Shown: positions 40,813-50,715, counted from the first letter of the stretch. The stretch is DNA of 64,000 nt from Thermomicrobiales bacterium (GCA_037045155.1 JBAOIG010000005.1:682001-746000); one strand, 5' to 3'. The notes: generated from the letters alone by a model not told the origin. Numbers and translations are program-made.

Positions 40813-41757
40813 ATGTCGTTCGACTTCCGGAACCTGGCGGATAGTTGCGGCGGTTGCGTCGCGACTGAGGAGAAGAGCACCCCGATGGAGAGCAGCGAGC
40901 GCGATCAGTACATTGCCGAATTGGTTGCTCTGGCCGACGAACCCGGCCGCTGGGACGATACGGATCCGGAGGCGCTCCGCCAGGCGATGTACCTGGGTCT
41001 GATGCGCTATGACATCACCAACGATCCTGCCGAGGTGTTTCGCCTGATTCCGCTGTATAGAGTGGTCGTCAAGCGGTCCACAGTGGAGGAACGGCTGGAG
41101 CTTCTCGGGCATGTCGTTGAAGCAGTCGAGGAGCAGGTCTCCTCGGGGAATGCGCTGATGCCGTTCATCATGATCGACCCCGACCGCTACGTCGTCTCGT
41201 CCGCTGCGCTGGATCTCGCCGTTACGATACCGGGCGATGACCCGCTGACCGGCCCACGCGAGGTGCTACGAATCGCGTTGGAAGAGGTCCCTGACGTCGC
41301 ACAGACAACTCGCGCCGCTATCCTCACCGGCCTGCTGTTGCTCGGGGATCGTCGCGTGATGGCGCTGCTCGATCGATGCTGGGAGCGCCTCGATGACGCA
41401 CATCGCGGAGTCTTGGCATCCGCTCGCTCGGGACTCGTTGCGGCTGGCATGGTCGACTACTACCTCGACTGGCTGGACGACTGCATCGAGGATGGCAACG
41501 ACGGACTGTTCGGCACGGTTGCCGCCAGGCTTGCGCGGATGACGTTGGAGAACGCAGGCGGCGGGCAGGTGATCGAGGTCGAGCGCGCGTTTCCGGTCTG
41601 GTCGGCGTCAGATGGTCAGCCGGTTCGCGATCTGCAGACCTGGTCATTCGAAGAATACGGCCGAGTGATCGAGCCGCGCCTGCGCGACCTGCTGGCCCGC
41701 GAGAGCGAGCCGAAGGTCCTGCCGATGGTCATGCAGATGTGGAGGCTGGAAGCATAG
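40813..41757 (+). CDS. Uncharacterised helical-repeat-like protein, second of a two-gene unit
   Basis: 314 residues; the ATG follows the upstream stop by one base. Mostly helical, with repeated Leu/Val-Ala periodicity (YVVSSAALDLAVTIPGDDP, TRAAILTGLLLLGDRRVMALLD, HRGVLASARSGLVAAGM), suggestive of HEAT-like repeats. No enzymatic motif. Unknown; an interaction scaffold is possible. Confidence 0.6.
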   Translation: MSFDFRNLADSCGGCVATEEKSTPMESSERDQYIAELVALADEPGRWDDTDPEALRQAMYLGLMRYDITNDPAEVFRLIPLYRVVVKRSTVEERLELLGHVVEAVEEQVSSGNALMPFIMIDPDRYVVSSAALDLAVTIPGDDPLTGPREVLRIALEEVPDVAQTTRAAILTGLLLLGDRRVMALLDRCWERLDDAHRGVLASARSGLVAAGMVDYYLDWLDDCIEDGNDGLFGTVAARLARMTLENAGGGQVIEVERAFPVWSASDGQPVRDLQTWSFEEYGRVIEPRLRDLLARESEPKVLPMVMQMWRLEA

Positions 41758-41804
41758 GGTGTTCCTGGCGCGTCGGGCCGTCGGCCTCCTTCTTCTGGCT
41801 GGCC

Positions 41805-42260
41805 GTCATCAACGATGGGGAGATCTTTCGCGTGCGCGCTCAAGATGACAGGCCACGGGGGTGGCTGCCGCGCCAACGTGTGTAGCACTTTGACGTTGAC
41901 GATCTATTGAGTGGGTTGCCAACGCCTCACTGTCCGCTCGGCAGCCTGCCCCTCCCTCTGTCATCTTGAGCCGCAGTGAAAGATCTCCCACCCGCTCGAT
42001 GCCAGTCCAACGCAGGAGAGATCTTTCGCGTGCCGGGTGCCCTCCGGGCGGAAGATGACAGGCCACGGGGGTGGCTGCCGCGCCAACATGTGTGCCACTG
42101 TGACGTTGACAGCCCACTCAAGATGACCGGACGACGGTTTGGCCAATGCCTGACATGTTCACTGCGGTCGACTACGCAATGACAAGCCAAGGTGGCAGCT
42201 GACGCCCCAAACGGTTGGGCAATCTGGCGCTGACAACCCACTCGGAATGACAGGCACAGG
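41805..42260. repeat. Cluster of palindromic repeats and a duplicated ~55-bp segment, no gene
   Basis: The 523 bases between the unknown pair and hemL hold a right arm at 41819-41850, a full palindrome at 41959-42060 (TGTCATCTTGAG...GGAAGATGACA), and fragments near 42116, 42170 and 42240. The segment AGATGACAGGCCACGGGGGT with ~40 following bases occurs twice (41846 and 42054), ending in GACGTTGAC both times. I see no coding frame. Confidence 0.8.
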
Positions 42261-42280
42261 GGCAAGGCGCCCCGTGCCGG

Positions 42281-43585
42281 TCAGCCGATCTCCCGCATCG
42301 CGTCGCGAGCGGCCTCCAGCGTTCGGTCGATATCGGCGTCGGTGTGGGCGGTCGAGAGAAATCCGGTCTCGAACTGGGACGGGGCCAGGTAGACACCGCG
42401 AGCCAGCATCGCCTGGAACCAGCGGGCAAATCGCGCGGTGTCGCTGGTCGCGGCGTCGTCCCACGAATGCACCGGCCGATCGGTGAAGAACATGCCGAAC
42501 AGGCTACCGACCTGGGCTGTCTGGACCGGAACGCCGGCCTCGGTGGCTGCCGAGGCGAACCCGTCGATCAGCCGCGCCGTAGTGTGATGCAGCGACTCGA
42601 AAATACCCGGCCGGCCGATGGCGCGGAGTGTCGCCAACCCGGCTGCGACGGCCAGCGGGTTGCCCGAGAGTGTGCCGGCCTGATACATCGGGCCGACCGG
42701 GGCGACCAGCTCCATGATCTCGCGTCTGCCGGCGTAGGCGGCCAGCGGCAGCCCGCCGCCGATCACCTTGCCCAGAGTGACGATGTCCGGCTCGATGCCG
42801 TAGAGCGCCGCTGCGCCGCGGGGGCCGGCCCGGAAGCCGCAGAGCACCTCGTCGAAGATCAGCAGCGCGCCGTGGCGTCGAGTGATCTCGCGTAGCCCGG
42901 CCAGGAATCCCTCCACCGGCGGGACAAGCCCCATGTTCCCGGCTACTGGCTCGACGATTACTGCCGCGATTTCCCCGCCGTACCCGGCGAAGAGCGACTC
43001 GACCGACGCTAGGTCGTTGAAATTCGCCACCAGCGTGTTGGCCGTCGCGCCCGCCGGGACTCCCGGAGAGTCGGGCAAGCCCAGCGTGGCGACCCCGCTG
43101 CCGGCCTGGACCAGCAGCATGTCCGCGTGCCCGTGGTAGCAGCCCGAGAACTTCACGATCCGGTCGCGTCCGGTCGCGGCGCGAGCCAGACGCAGCGCCG
43201 TCATCGTAGCCTCGGTGCCGGAGGAGACCAACCTGACCATCTCAGCTCCGGGGACGAGCGATGCCAGCAGCTCGGCCAGCTCTGTCTCGGCCTCCGTTGG
43301 CGCGCCAAAGCTGGTTCCGTTCGCAGCGGCACAGGTGACCGCCTCGACAACCTCCGGCGCGGCATGACCGAGGATCAACGGTCCCCACGACAGGACATAA
43401 TCGAGATACTCGTTGCCATCAACGTCGCGAATACGCGCGCCAGCGCCGCTGGCAACGAATACCGGCTGGCCGCCGACGCTGCGGAAGGCGCGCACTGGCG
43501 AGTTGACCCCGCCGGGGATCACCTGCCTGGCGCGCTCGAAGGCCGCGATCGATCGCTCGTGCGTGATAGTCCCGGTCTGCTCCAT
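42281..43585 (-). CDS. hemL: Glutamate-1-semialdehyde 2,1-aminomutase
   Basis: 434 residues. Class-III aminotransferase fold: GGVNSPVRAF at the start, SSGTEATMTALRLAR, GCYHGHAD, the active-site base in LIFDEVLCGFR, and the PLP lysine in VTLGKVIGGGLP. The SPVRAF opening separates it from ordinary aminotransferases. It converts glutamate 1-semialdehyde to 5-aminolevulinate in the C5 tetrapyrrole pathway. It lies 38 bases behind hemA in the same operon. Confidence 0.96.
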   Translation of the reverse strand: MEQTGTITHERSIAAFERARQVIPGGVNSPVRAFRSVGGQPVFVASGAGARIRDVDGNEYLDYVLSWGPLILGHAAPEVVEAVTCAAANGTSFGAPTEAETELAELLASLVPGAEMVRLVSSGTEATMTALRLARAATGRDRIVKFSGCYHGHADMLLVQAGSGVATLGLPDSPGVPAGATANTLVANFNDLASVESLFAGYGGEIAAVIVEPVAGNMGLVPPVEGFLAGLREITRRHGALLIFDEVLCGFRAGPRGAAALYGIEPDIVTLGKVIGGGLPLAAYAGRREIMELVAPVGPMYQAGTLSGNPLAVAAGLATLRAIGRPGIFESLHHTTARLIDGFASAATEAGVPVQTAQVGSLFGMFFTDRPVHSWDDAATSDTARFARWFQAMLARGVYLAPSQFETGFLSTAHTDADIDRTLEAARDAMREIG

Positions 43586-43623
43586 CGGGTGGGCTCCTTT
43601 TCAATGCGGCGGCGCGCGGAGGG

Positions 43624-44919
43624 TCAGTCCGCGGCGGAGTGGCGTTCTGCGGATTTTCTGTCGGGCGGCGCAATGTCAAACAGGTCGAACAGCGCGCGGG
43701 CGGTTTCGTCGTGCCGGCCGCTCTCGCTGGATTCCCGGAGGGCGACGATCGGCTGGTGGAGCAGCTTGCCAACGATCCCGGCGCTGAGTGCGCGGACGAC
43801 CTCGCGGTCGCGTTCCGACAGGTGCCCGAGGCGGCGCAGTGCGCGCTCCAGCTCGGCCTCGCGCACCTCCTCGGCTCGCTCCTGCAGCGCCCGGATAGCC
43901 GGAGCTGCCTCGCGGATTCGCAGCCAGGTGGAGAACTCATCGACAGCCTGTTCGACCAGCGCGTCGACGCGGCGCACCTCGCTGTCGTACTGTCGGCGGG
44001 TGGCGCTGGCGATCTGTTCGAGATCATCGACCGTTCGGAGATCGACGAACGGATGGGCATCGAGGGCGGGGTCGATCGTGCGAGGAACGCCGAGATCGAC
44101 GATCAGCAGTGGCTCGTCGCGCCGGTCGACCGACGCCGGCAGCGTGGCCGGCCCGAGGATGTAACTGGGCGCCTCGATGGCCGAGAAAACGACGGCCGCG
44201 TCGGCCAGCTCGTCGGCCAGCGCGTCGAGCGGTCGGTAGCGGCCTTCGACTGCGGCAGCCAGCGCCTGTCCGCGCTCGGGCGAGCGATTGATGATCACCA
44301 GGTCGGCGGTATTGGCCGTGCGAAGGATGCGGGCAGTGACGGCGCCGATCTCACCCGCGCCGATGACGACGACGCGGCGGCCGGCCAGCGTTCCGATCTC
44401 CCGGGCGGCAAGGTCGATCGCGGCGTGTGAAATGGACAGTCGATTGCGAGCGATACCGGTCTTCGTCCGGGCCAGTTTGCCGACACGCAGCGCGTCGGTG
44501 CAGAGACGGGTGATGACCGGGCCAGCGACGGCCTCGGAACGGGCGATGGCCAGCGCGTCCTGCACCTGGGTGAGGATCTGCGGCTCGCCGAGCATCATCG
44601 AGTTGAGCCCGCAAGAGACGCGGTAGAGGTGGCGGATGGCCTCCGGGCCGGCCTGCTGGTAGGTCGCGGCCGAAACGACCGGGTTTGGTAGGTCACGCGC
44701 GCTGACGACCAGCTGTCGCAGCGCCGCGCCGCCGTCCACTCCGGCGTCAAACAGGCCGTAAAGCTCGGTGCGATTGCAGGTGGAGAGGATGACGCCCTCG
44801 CGAGCGATATGGCCGATCTGGCGCACACCGTCGATAAGGTCCTCGCTGCCGAAGGCCATCCGCTCGCGGACCTCGACCGACGCGCGCTCGTAATTCGTCC
44901 CTAGCATCCAGAGCTGCAC
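43624..44919 (-). CDS. hemA: Glutamyl-tRNA reductase
   Basis: 431 residues from a GTG at 44919; the frame remains open further upstream but without similarity. Conserved start WMLGTNYERASVEVRERMAF, active-site cysteine in ILSTCNRTELYG, the SCGLNSMMLGEPQI block, the NADPH fold VVVIGAGEIG, and the C-terminal dimer helix. It reduces Glu-tRNA to glutamate 1-semialdehyde, used by hemL next to it. Divergent from the MarR gene. Confidence 0.95.
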   Translation of the reverse strand: MQLWMLGTNYERASVEVRERMAFGSEDLIDGVRQIGHIAREGVILSTCNRTELYGLFDAGVDGGAALRQLVVSARDLPNPVVSAATYQQAGPEAIRHLYRVSCGLNSMMLGEPQILTQVQDALAIARSEAVAGPVITRLCTDALRVGKLARTKTGIARNRLSISHAAIDLAAREIGTLAGRRVVVIGAGEIGAVTARILRTANTADLVIINRSPERGQALAAAVEGRYRPLDALADELADAAVVFSAIEAPSYILGPATLPASVDRRDEPLLIVDLGVPRTIDPALDAHPFVDLRTVDDLEQIASATRRQYDSEVRRVDALVEQAVDEFSTWLRIREAAPAIRALQERAEEVREAELERALRRLGHLSERDREVVRALSAGIVGKLLHQPIVALRESSESGRHDETARALFDLFDIAPPDRKSAERHSAAD

Positions 44920-45211
44920 CGGGTCTTGTGTCCCCTCAATGGTCAGGAAATCTGTGTAAACCTGAACATCCTTATGTTTCGCCCAAGAGTTACCGATCAG
45001 TGCATAAGAGTCAAGAGGGGAGGCGATGGATGGTGGACGACCGCTCCGGTTTGGCACCGTCTCGCCGGCCGATTGCGCTGATGGCGATGCGGAGATGACC
45101 CACCGGGATCTCGACTGCGTCCTGCCTGCCCTCCGAAACCTGTCCGCTGGGACAGTTGTCGAATACTTCGGAATCCGTATCATTCGGAATGCGAATGAAT
45201 CGGAGAGCGAG

Positions 45212-45754
45212 ATGATCGACGAGGAGAGGCAAATCGGAGAGGCGATGGCGGCGTTGCCGGTGATCGGCCGGCGGCTGTACGGCTCGCTGATGGCGCACCC
45301 GATGAACGCCGGGCGTTCCCTCGGGCAGGTCAAGGCACTTGGCTACCTCTATCGCGCCGGGCCGGCCGCGCTGAGCGATCTGGCCCGCGAGCTTGGGATC
45401 TCGCTGCCGACCGCATCGGAGCTGGTCGATCGGCTGCTGGAAGATGGCCTGGCGGACCGCGCGGTTAACCCTGCCGACCGACGCAAGGTGCTGATCGACC
45501 TGACACCGCTGGCCCGAGATCTCGGCCGGCAGTTCCATGACATGCGCCATGCGCAGATTCGCGCCGCGCTGGGTAGCCTTCCGGAAGAGCACCGATCGTC
45601 GTTTGTCCCTGTCCTGAATGCGCTCGTGGAGGCACTCCAGCGCGCCCCCCACGAGCTTCCTGGCTATCCGTTGACGACGACAGATTCCATGGCGCCGCCC
45701 GACACACCGGCAGAGGAACAAGCGTTGCTGCCGACCTCTCACGGACCCGCCTGA
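45212..45754 (+). CDS. MarR-family transcriptional regulator
   Basis: 180 residues from ATG at 45212 (GGAGAGCGAG). Winged helix: LGQVKALGYLYRAGPAALSDLARELGISLPTASELVDRLL, then the wing DPADRRKVLIDLT (read here as NPADRRKV), with dimer helices on both sides. A 35-residue disordered tail follows. It precedes two MFS exporters by 20 bases and probably represses them. A direct repeat TTCGGAAT (45167-45174 and 45183-45190) upstream is a candidate site. Confidence 0.9.
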   Translation: MIDEERQIGEAMAALPVIGRRLYGSLMAHPMNAGRSLGQVKALGYLYRAGPAALSDLARELGISLPTASELVDRLLEDGLADRAVNPADRRKVLIDLTPLARDLGRQFHDMRHAQIRAALGSLPEEHRSSFVPVLNALVEALQRAPHELPGYPLTTTDSMAPPDTPAEEQALLPTSHGPA

Positions 45755-45774
45755 TTCGCTGACGAAGGAGCACC

Positions 45775-47439
45775 ATGTCGACAACACTCCCCCCGCGCCC
45801 GGAGGCGATGCCGGCCAGCGTGGATGTCGAGCCGACCCGGAATCCCTGGCTGATCCTCGTCGTGCTCTGCACGGCGGTGTTCATGCTTCTGGTGGATTCG
45901 ACCGTCGTGAATGTCGCCCAGCGCAAGATCCAGATCGGCCTGGAGACGACGCTCTCCGAGATTCAGTGGGTGCTGGACGCGTATATCCTGGCCTACGCCG
46001 TGTTGCTCCTGTCGTTCGGGCGGCTGGGCGACGTGTTCGGGCGCAAGAAGCTGTTCATCGTCGGGATGACGATCTTCACTGCCGCCTCGGCGCTCTGTGG
46101 TGTGTCGGGCTGGCTGGGCGCTCTGGTCGGTATCTCCGGGGTAAACGCCCTGATCTTTGCCCGTGTCCTCCAGGGTGTGGGTGGCGCATTCATGATGCCG
46201 CAGACCCTCTCATTGATCACCGTCGTCTTCCCGGCGGATAAGCGCGGGGCCGCGATGGGCATCTGGGGCAGCATTGTCTCGCTCGGCGCGGTGGTTGGGC
46301 CGGTCGTCGGCGGGTTGATCGTGACCCATTACGCCTGGGAGTGGATCTTTCTGATCAACGTGCCGGTCGGGATCGTCGCGATCCTGGCAACGCTGGCCAT
46401 CGTGCCGGAGTCGGTCGATCCCCATGCCAGCCGGAAGATCGACTGGGGCGGGGTGCTGCTCTCCGGCCTTGGCATCTTCGCGATTGTCTTCGCGCTCATC
46501 GAAGGGAATTCGATGGGCTGGACCAACCCGGTGATCCTGGGGCTGTTCGTTGGCGGGCTGGCGCTGCTCGGCGCGTTCGTCTGGTGGGAGCACCGAGCGA
46601 GCGATCCGATGATGAAGCTGGAGCTATTCCGGCTACGGAATTTCTCGGTCGGTAGCGCGATTGCCTTTGTCGTCGCCTTCGGGATGCTGGGCATCTTCTT
46701 CCCGATGACACTGTTCCTTCAGGGCGTTCTCGGCTACTCGCCGATCCGGGCTGGCCTGACGATGATGCCGACATCGCTCATGATCATGGTCATCGCGCCG
46801 ATGAGCGGCCGGCTCTCCGATCGAATCGGCGCGCGTTGGATCCTGACCGGCGGGCTGACGCTGATCTCGGTCGGGATCTTGCTGATCATCGCGTCGATCG
46901 ACACCTCGACGACCTGGCAGTCGCTCTTGCCGGCCCTGATCGTGACTGGCGCAGGCATGGGGATGACCTTCGCCCCGATGACCGCGGCTGCCATGCGCGA
47001 GGTGCCAACGCGAATCGCCGGCAGCGCGTCCGGGATTCTGAACACGACTCGCAACGTTGGCCAGGTGATGGGGATCGCGGTCCTCGGGTCGCTGCTCCAG
47101 TCGTGGGTCGGAATCTATGCCAGCAAGCGGCTCGATACGCTGCCGCTCGATCCGGCAATCCACACTAGGCTGGTCGAGGCGGTCAAGAGCAGCCAGTTCG
47201 AGCTGGTGCCGCAGATTGTCCCGCCAGAGCAGGCGGCCCTGCTGCCGCAGATCTTCCATGACATCCAGCTGGCGTTCGTGTCGGGGATTCATAACACGTT
47301 CTTCGTCAGCGCGATCGTCTGTGCTTGCGGCGCGGTAACAGCGTCACTGATGCGGAATGAGAAAAACAACAAACGCGACGTCGTCCAGGTGGAGCGGGTC
47401 GAGGCGCGAGAGCAGGCCGAGGCGCTGGCAGGAGACTAG
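45775..47439 (+). CDS. MFS drug exporter, DHA2 family
   Basis: 554 residues, ~14 helices. DHA2 signature LVDSTVVNVAQRKIQ and QWVLDAYILAYAVLL, motif A GDVFGRKKL, motif C GSIVSLGAVVGPVVGG. A charged C-terminal tail (KNNKRDVVQVERVEAREQ) is cytosolic. It follows the MarR gene by 20 bases (AAGGAG), a standard regulator-exporter operon. Confidence 0.93.
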   Translation: MSTTLPPRPEAMPASVDVEPTRNPWLILVVLCTAVFMLLVDSTVVNVAQRKIQIGLETTLSEIQWVLDAYILAYAVLLLSFGRLGDVFGRKKLFIVGMTIFTAASALCGVSGWLGALVGISGVNALIFARVLQGVGGAFMMPQTLSLITVVFPADKRGAAMGIWGSIVSLGAVVGPVVGGLIVTHYAWEWIFLINVPVGIVAILATLAIVPESVDPHASRKIDWGGVLLSGLGIFAIVFALIEGNSMGWTNPVILGLFVGGLALLGAFVWWEHRASDPMMKLELFRLRNFSVGSAIAFVVAFGMLGIFFPMTLFLQGVLGYSPIRAGLTMMPTSLMIMVIAPMSGRLSDRIGARWILTGGLTLISVGILLIIASIDTSTTWQSLLPALIVTGAGMGMTFAPMTAAAMREVPTRIAGSASGILNTTRNVGQVMGIAVLGSLLQSWVGIYASKRLDTLPLDPAIHTRLVEAVKSSQFELVPQIVPPEQAALLPQIFHDIQLAFVSGIHNTFFVSAIVCACGAVTASLMRNEKNNKRDVVQVERVEAREQAEALAGD

Positions 47440-47506
47440 CGTGACGATCCCACGAGGACAGCGGCCTCCGGCAACGGCCGGCCGGGGATGGGGTGAGGGG
47501 TGATGT

Positions 47507-48805
47507 GTGGCTGATCGTGGCGGTGAGCTCCAGGATCGCCGGCGGCGGGATATCTGGTCGCGGCTGCCGCGCGGGCTGGCCGCATTCCGGTACCGCAACT
47601 ACCGACTGTTCTGGTTTGGCCAGCTCGTCTCGGTCACTGGCACCTGGATGCAGTCGCTGGCCCAGGCGTGGCTGGTTCTGACGCTGACGAGCTCGGCGCT
47701 CCTGCTCGGCCTGGTTAGCGTCTTCCAGTTCGCGCCGGTGCTCTTGATCGGGCTCTTCGCTGGCGTGCTGGTCGATCGGGTCAACAAGCGCAATCTGCTG
47801 GTTGTCACCCAGTCGCTCTCCGGTGTTCTGGCCGGCCTGCTCGCGTTTCTGACCTGGACCGGCCGGATCGAGCTATGGATGGTCTACGCGATCGCCTTCT
47901 GCCTGGGGGTCGTGAACGCCTTCGACATGCCAACGCGACAGGCGTTCGTCGTCGAGATGGTTGGCAAGGACGATCTGATGAACGCGATCGCCCTCAACTC
48001 GTCGCTCTTCAACGCGGCGCGGATCATCGGGCCGGCGGTGGCTGGCGTGCTGCTGGCAGCCGTTGGGCCGGCGGCTGCTTTCGGGCTGAATTCACTTTCC
48101 TACCTGGCGGTGATCGCAGGGTTGCTGCTGATGAAGCTTGGCCCGCACGTCACTGTCGTTCGCGGGCGCGGCCTGCAGCAGATGCGCGAAGGGCTGCGCT
48201 ACGTGCGCTCGACCGAGGATATTCTCCGCCCGATCCTGCTGGTCGGACTGGTGGCAACGTTCGGGATGAACTTCAACGTCTGGATACCATTGCTGGCCAA
48301 GCACGACCTCCACGGCGGGGCCGGGGCGTTTGGCGCGCTGATGGCGGCCTCCGGCGTTGGATCGCTGATCGGCGCATTGGCGCTGGCTTTTCTCGTGACA
48401 TCCGTCAAGCGCTGGATGCTGTTCACGACCGCCGCCGCGCTCGGCGCGCTCGACATCACGCTCGCCCTGGTTGGCGCGATCCCGCTGGCAATCGGCGTGG
48501 CGATGCTGGCGCTGGCTGCGATCGGCTTCTGCTCGACGACGACGATGGCGATGGCGAACACAACCGTCCAGACCAGCGCGCCGGACGAGCTGCGCGGGCG
48601 GGTCATGAGCGTCTACACAACCGTCTTCGCCGGCACCGCTCCCTTCGGCGCGTTGGTCGCCGGCGGTGTCGCCAACTCCTTCGGCACGCCCACCTCGCTG
48701 CTCGTCGGCGGTCTCGTCACAATGGTGGCAGTCGCCGCCGTCGCATTCTGGACTCAGCTGCGCGGCGTCGCGCCGGAGGTAGTCGAAGCGCGAGACGCGG
48801 GGTAA
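47507..48805 (+). CDS. MFS transporter, DHA3/EntS-like
   Basis: 432 residues from GTG at 47507. Typical opening FRYRNYRLFWFGQLVSVTGTWMQSLAQAWLVL; motif GVLVDRVNKRNLL; MPTRQAFVVEMV after helix 4. This pattern marks the DHA3 group (EntS, macrolide exporters). Third gene of the MarR operon, 67 bases behind the DHA2 gene. Confidence 0.92.
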   Translation: MADRGGELQDRRRRDIWSRLPRGLAAFRYRNYRLFWFGQLVSVTGTWMQSLAQAWLVLTLTSSALLLGLVSVFQFAPVLLIGLFAGVLVDRVNKRNLLVVTQSLSGVLAGLLAFLTWTGRIELWMVYAIAFCLGVVNAFDMPTRQAFVVEMVGKDDLMNAIALNSSLFNAARIIGPAVAGVLLAAVGPAAAFGLNSLSYLAVIAGLLLMKLGPHVTVVRGRGLQQMREGLRYVRSTEDILRPILLVGLVATFGMNFNVWIPLLAKHDLHGGAGAFGALMAASGVGSLIGALALAFLVTSVKRWMLFTTAAALGALDITLALVGAIPLAIGVAMLALAAIGFCSTTTMAMANTTVQTSAPDELRGRVMSVYTTVFAGTAPFGALVAGGVANSFGTPTSLLVGGLVTMVAVAAVAFWTQLRGVAPEVVEARDAG

Positions 48806-48903
48806 GTATCAGAGGCAGGCGACTCTGCTGCTCGATCGTATCCCGATGGGGCTTCACTATCGCCGTCTTCATCGTGAAGTGGGTATCGGTCGTTGCCGCC
48901 GGC

Positions 48904-49326
48904 CTAACCCACCGCTGTTTTCACGAGCGCGACGATCTTCGCCTCTTCGTCGGCGGTCAGCTCCTTTAGCGCGAAGGAGGTCGGCCACATGGCGCCATCG
49001 TCCAGGTTCGCCGTGTCGCTGAAGCCGAACGTCGCATAGCGCGCATTGAACTTCGCCGCGCTCTGGAAGAAGCAGATGATTTTGCCGTCCAGGGCATATG
49101 CGGGCATCCCGTACCAGGTCCTCGGCGAGAGGATCGGCGCGGCGGCCATGATGATGATGTGAAGCCGCTCGGCCATGACACGATCGGGTTCCGGCATCTC
49201 GGCGATCTTCGCGAGAACGTCGCTCTCTCCCTCCCCCTTCTTCTTGCTCGCGCGCTCCTCCGCCTTGATCTCTCTGGCCCGCTCCTTCATCGCGGCTCGC
49301 TCTTCTGGGGTGAATGTCCCGCTCAT
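48904..49326 (-). CDS. DUF1801/YdhG-like protein
   Basis: 140 residues. A highly charged N-terminal helix (EERAAMKERAREIKAEERASKKK) precedes a DUF1801 domain: LSPRTWYGMPAYALDGKIICFFQSAAKFNARYATFGFSD (conserved WYGMPAY and KIICFF). The fold relates to frataxin-like iron chaperones and BH3-like proteins. Cellular role unknown. Confidence 0.85.
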   Translation of the reverse strand: MSGTFTPEERAAMKERAREIKAEERASKKKGEGESDVLAKIAEMPEPDRVMAERLHIIIMAAAPILSPRTWYGMPAYALDGKIICFFQSAAKFNARYATFGFSDTANLDDGAMWPTSFALKELTADEEAKIVALVKTAVG

Positions 49327-49588
49327 CGACTCTCCATCCGTCAGATGTGACCGTCATCGCGGTCTTCGTTCGCATCGCCTGGCCCAATTCCGCCGCCCCC
49401 GGATATCGCTCGGCGAGGCACCGGCTGGCGCGTGGGCGTCAATCCTATGTCGAACGCTGAACGATGACGATGAACGCTTGCTGAGTTGCCGACCCTGCCT
49501 GCCCCACCAGCCGGACAGCGCTGCTGACGCCTCGACCGGTTATCCTGTCGGGATTGTAGTTCGACTGTCTGGTGAAGGGGCGTTATTT

Positions 49589-50497
49589 GTGAAGGTAGGC
49601 GTAATCCTCCCGATGGGGGCAGGCGATGGGGAGACAGACCCACGGCCGTATGCGGAGCTTCGCGACCTGGCGTTGCAGGCGGAGCATGATGGCTTCGATT
49701 CGGTCTGGGTCTACGATCACTTGCTCTATCGATTTCCCGACCGACCGCAGTTCGGCATCTGGGAGGGCTGGACGGTCTTCGCCGCGCTCTGCGAGGCGAC
49801 GAGCCGAGTCGAGCTGGGCCAGCTGGTGATGTGTGCTGCCTGGCGCAATCCGGCGCTGCTGGCGAAGATGGCGATCACCGCCGATGAGGTCTCCGGCGGG
49901 CGGGTGATTCTCGGCCTTGGCGCCGGCTGGCACGAGCCGGAATTCGATGCCTTCGGCTATCCGTTTCGCCAGCTCGCCGGCCAGTTCGAGGAGTCGCTCT
50001 CGATTATCCGACCTCTGCTGCGAGACGGAGTCGCCGACGTCCGCGGCGAGTTCTTCGCCGCCAACGACGCCGCGATGATCCCGCGCGGTCCGCGGCCCGG
50101 TAGTCCGCCGATCCTGGTCGCCTCGCGGGGACCACGGATGCTACGCCTGACTGCCGAGCACGCCGATATGTGGAACGCGGCATGGTTCGGCGGAACCCGG
50201 CTGTTCGAGGAGCGGCAGGCCGAGATGATCGCCGCCTGCGAACAGGCCGGCCGCGACCCGATCACACTGGCGACAACAGTCGGCATCAACGTCGTCTTCC
50301 CGCATCTTGCCGAGGAGCAGGCCGAGGATCTCGATCCCGACAAGTTCCTGCAGGGCAGCTCCGGCGGGAGATCGCGGCTGGGCCTGAAGGCGTTCGCCGA
50401 CCTCGGCGTCGCCCACGCGATCTGCAACCCTGACCCATCCAACGCCGCCACGTTCTCCGCGCTCGCCGAGGCGCTGGCGATCTACCGCAACCTCTAG
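49589..50497 (+). CDS. LLM-class (F420-dependent type) oxidoreductase
   Basis: 302 residues from GTG at 49589 (GAAGGGGCG). Luciferase-like TIM barrel: KVGVILPMGAG, SVWVYDHLLYR, VELGQLVMCAAWRNPALLAKMA, and the cofactor loop GRVILGLGAGWHEPEF. The loop favours F420 as cofactor, as in many Chloroflexi members, but FMN cannot be excluded. Substrate unknown. Stand-alone. Confidence 0.9.
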   Translation: MKVGVILPMGAGDGETDPRPYAELRDLALQAEHDGFDSVWVYDHLLYRFPDRPQFGIWEGWTVFAALCEATSRVELGQLVMCAAWRNPALLAKMAITADEVSGGRVILGLGAGWHEPEFDAFGYPFRQLAGQFEESLSIIRPLLRDGVADVRGEFFAANDAAMIPRGPRPGSPPILVASRGPRMLRLTAEHADMWNAAWFGGTRLFEERQAEMIAACEQAGRDPITLATTVGINVVFPHLAEEQAEDLDPDKFLQGSSGGRSRLGLKAFADLGVAHAICNPDPSNAATFSALAEALAIYRNL

Positions 50498-50546
50498 AAC
50501 ATCTCCGCCCGACCCTCTTGCAAAGAGCGGTTGGGCGTTGTATTCT

Positions 50547-50560
50547 CTATTTATGAATAG
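50547..50560. promoter_or_regulatory. AT-rich inverted repeat, candidate ArsR operator
   Basis: CTATT-TATG-AATAG in a strikingly AT-rich patch, ~215 bases upstream of the arsR-type start. The sequence ATTTATGAATAG resembles the TGAA/TTCA class of sites used by SmtB/CzrA-type repressors. A palindromic-repeat fragment lies between it and the gene. Confidence 0.35.
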
Positions 50561-50678
50561 TAACTCATGCGTTGATACTCAGTCTCAATATGTGCCATTC
50601 GGATCGATAGCACGTGTCTCACGTCCCGGCGGACCGTCGAAGCAGTCGATCCTCGCCACCCGTCAACCCTCTTCGACC

Positions 50679-50715
50679 TGTCATTCTGAGGCCGCAGCCG
50701 GAAAATCTCCTCTCG
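50679..50715. repeat. Partial extragenic palindrome (left arm only)
   Basis: TGTCATTCTGAGGCCGCAGC...AAATCTCC, the left arm of the same family as copies A-C, without a matching right arm. Sits in the leader between the candidate operator and the ArsR gene. Confidence 0.7.

Noticed and set aside
41805..42260. Insertion sequence
   Set aside because: Repeats and short duplications but no transposase frame and no IS-like terminal structure.
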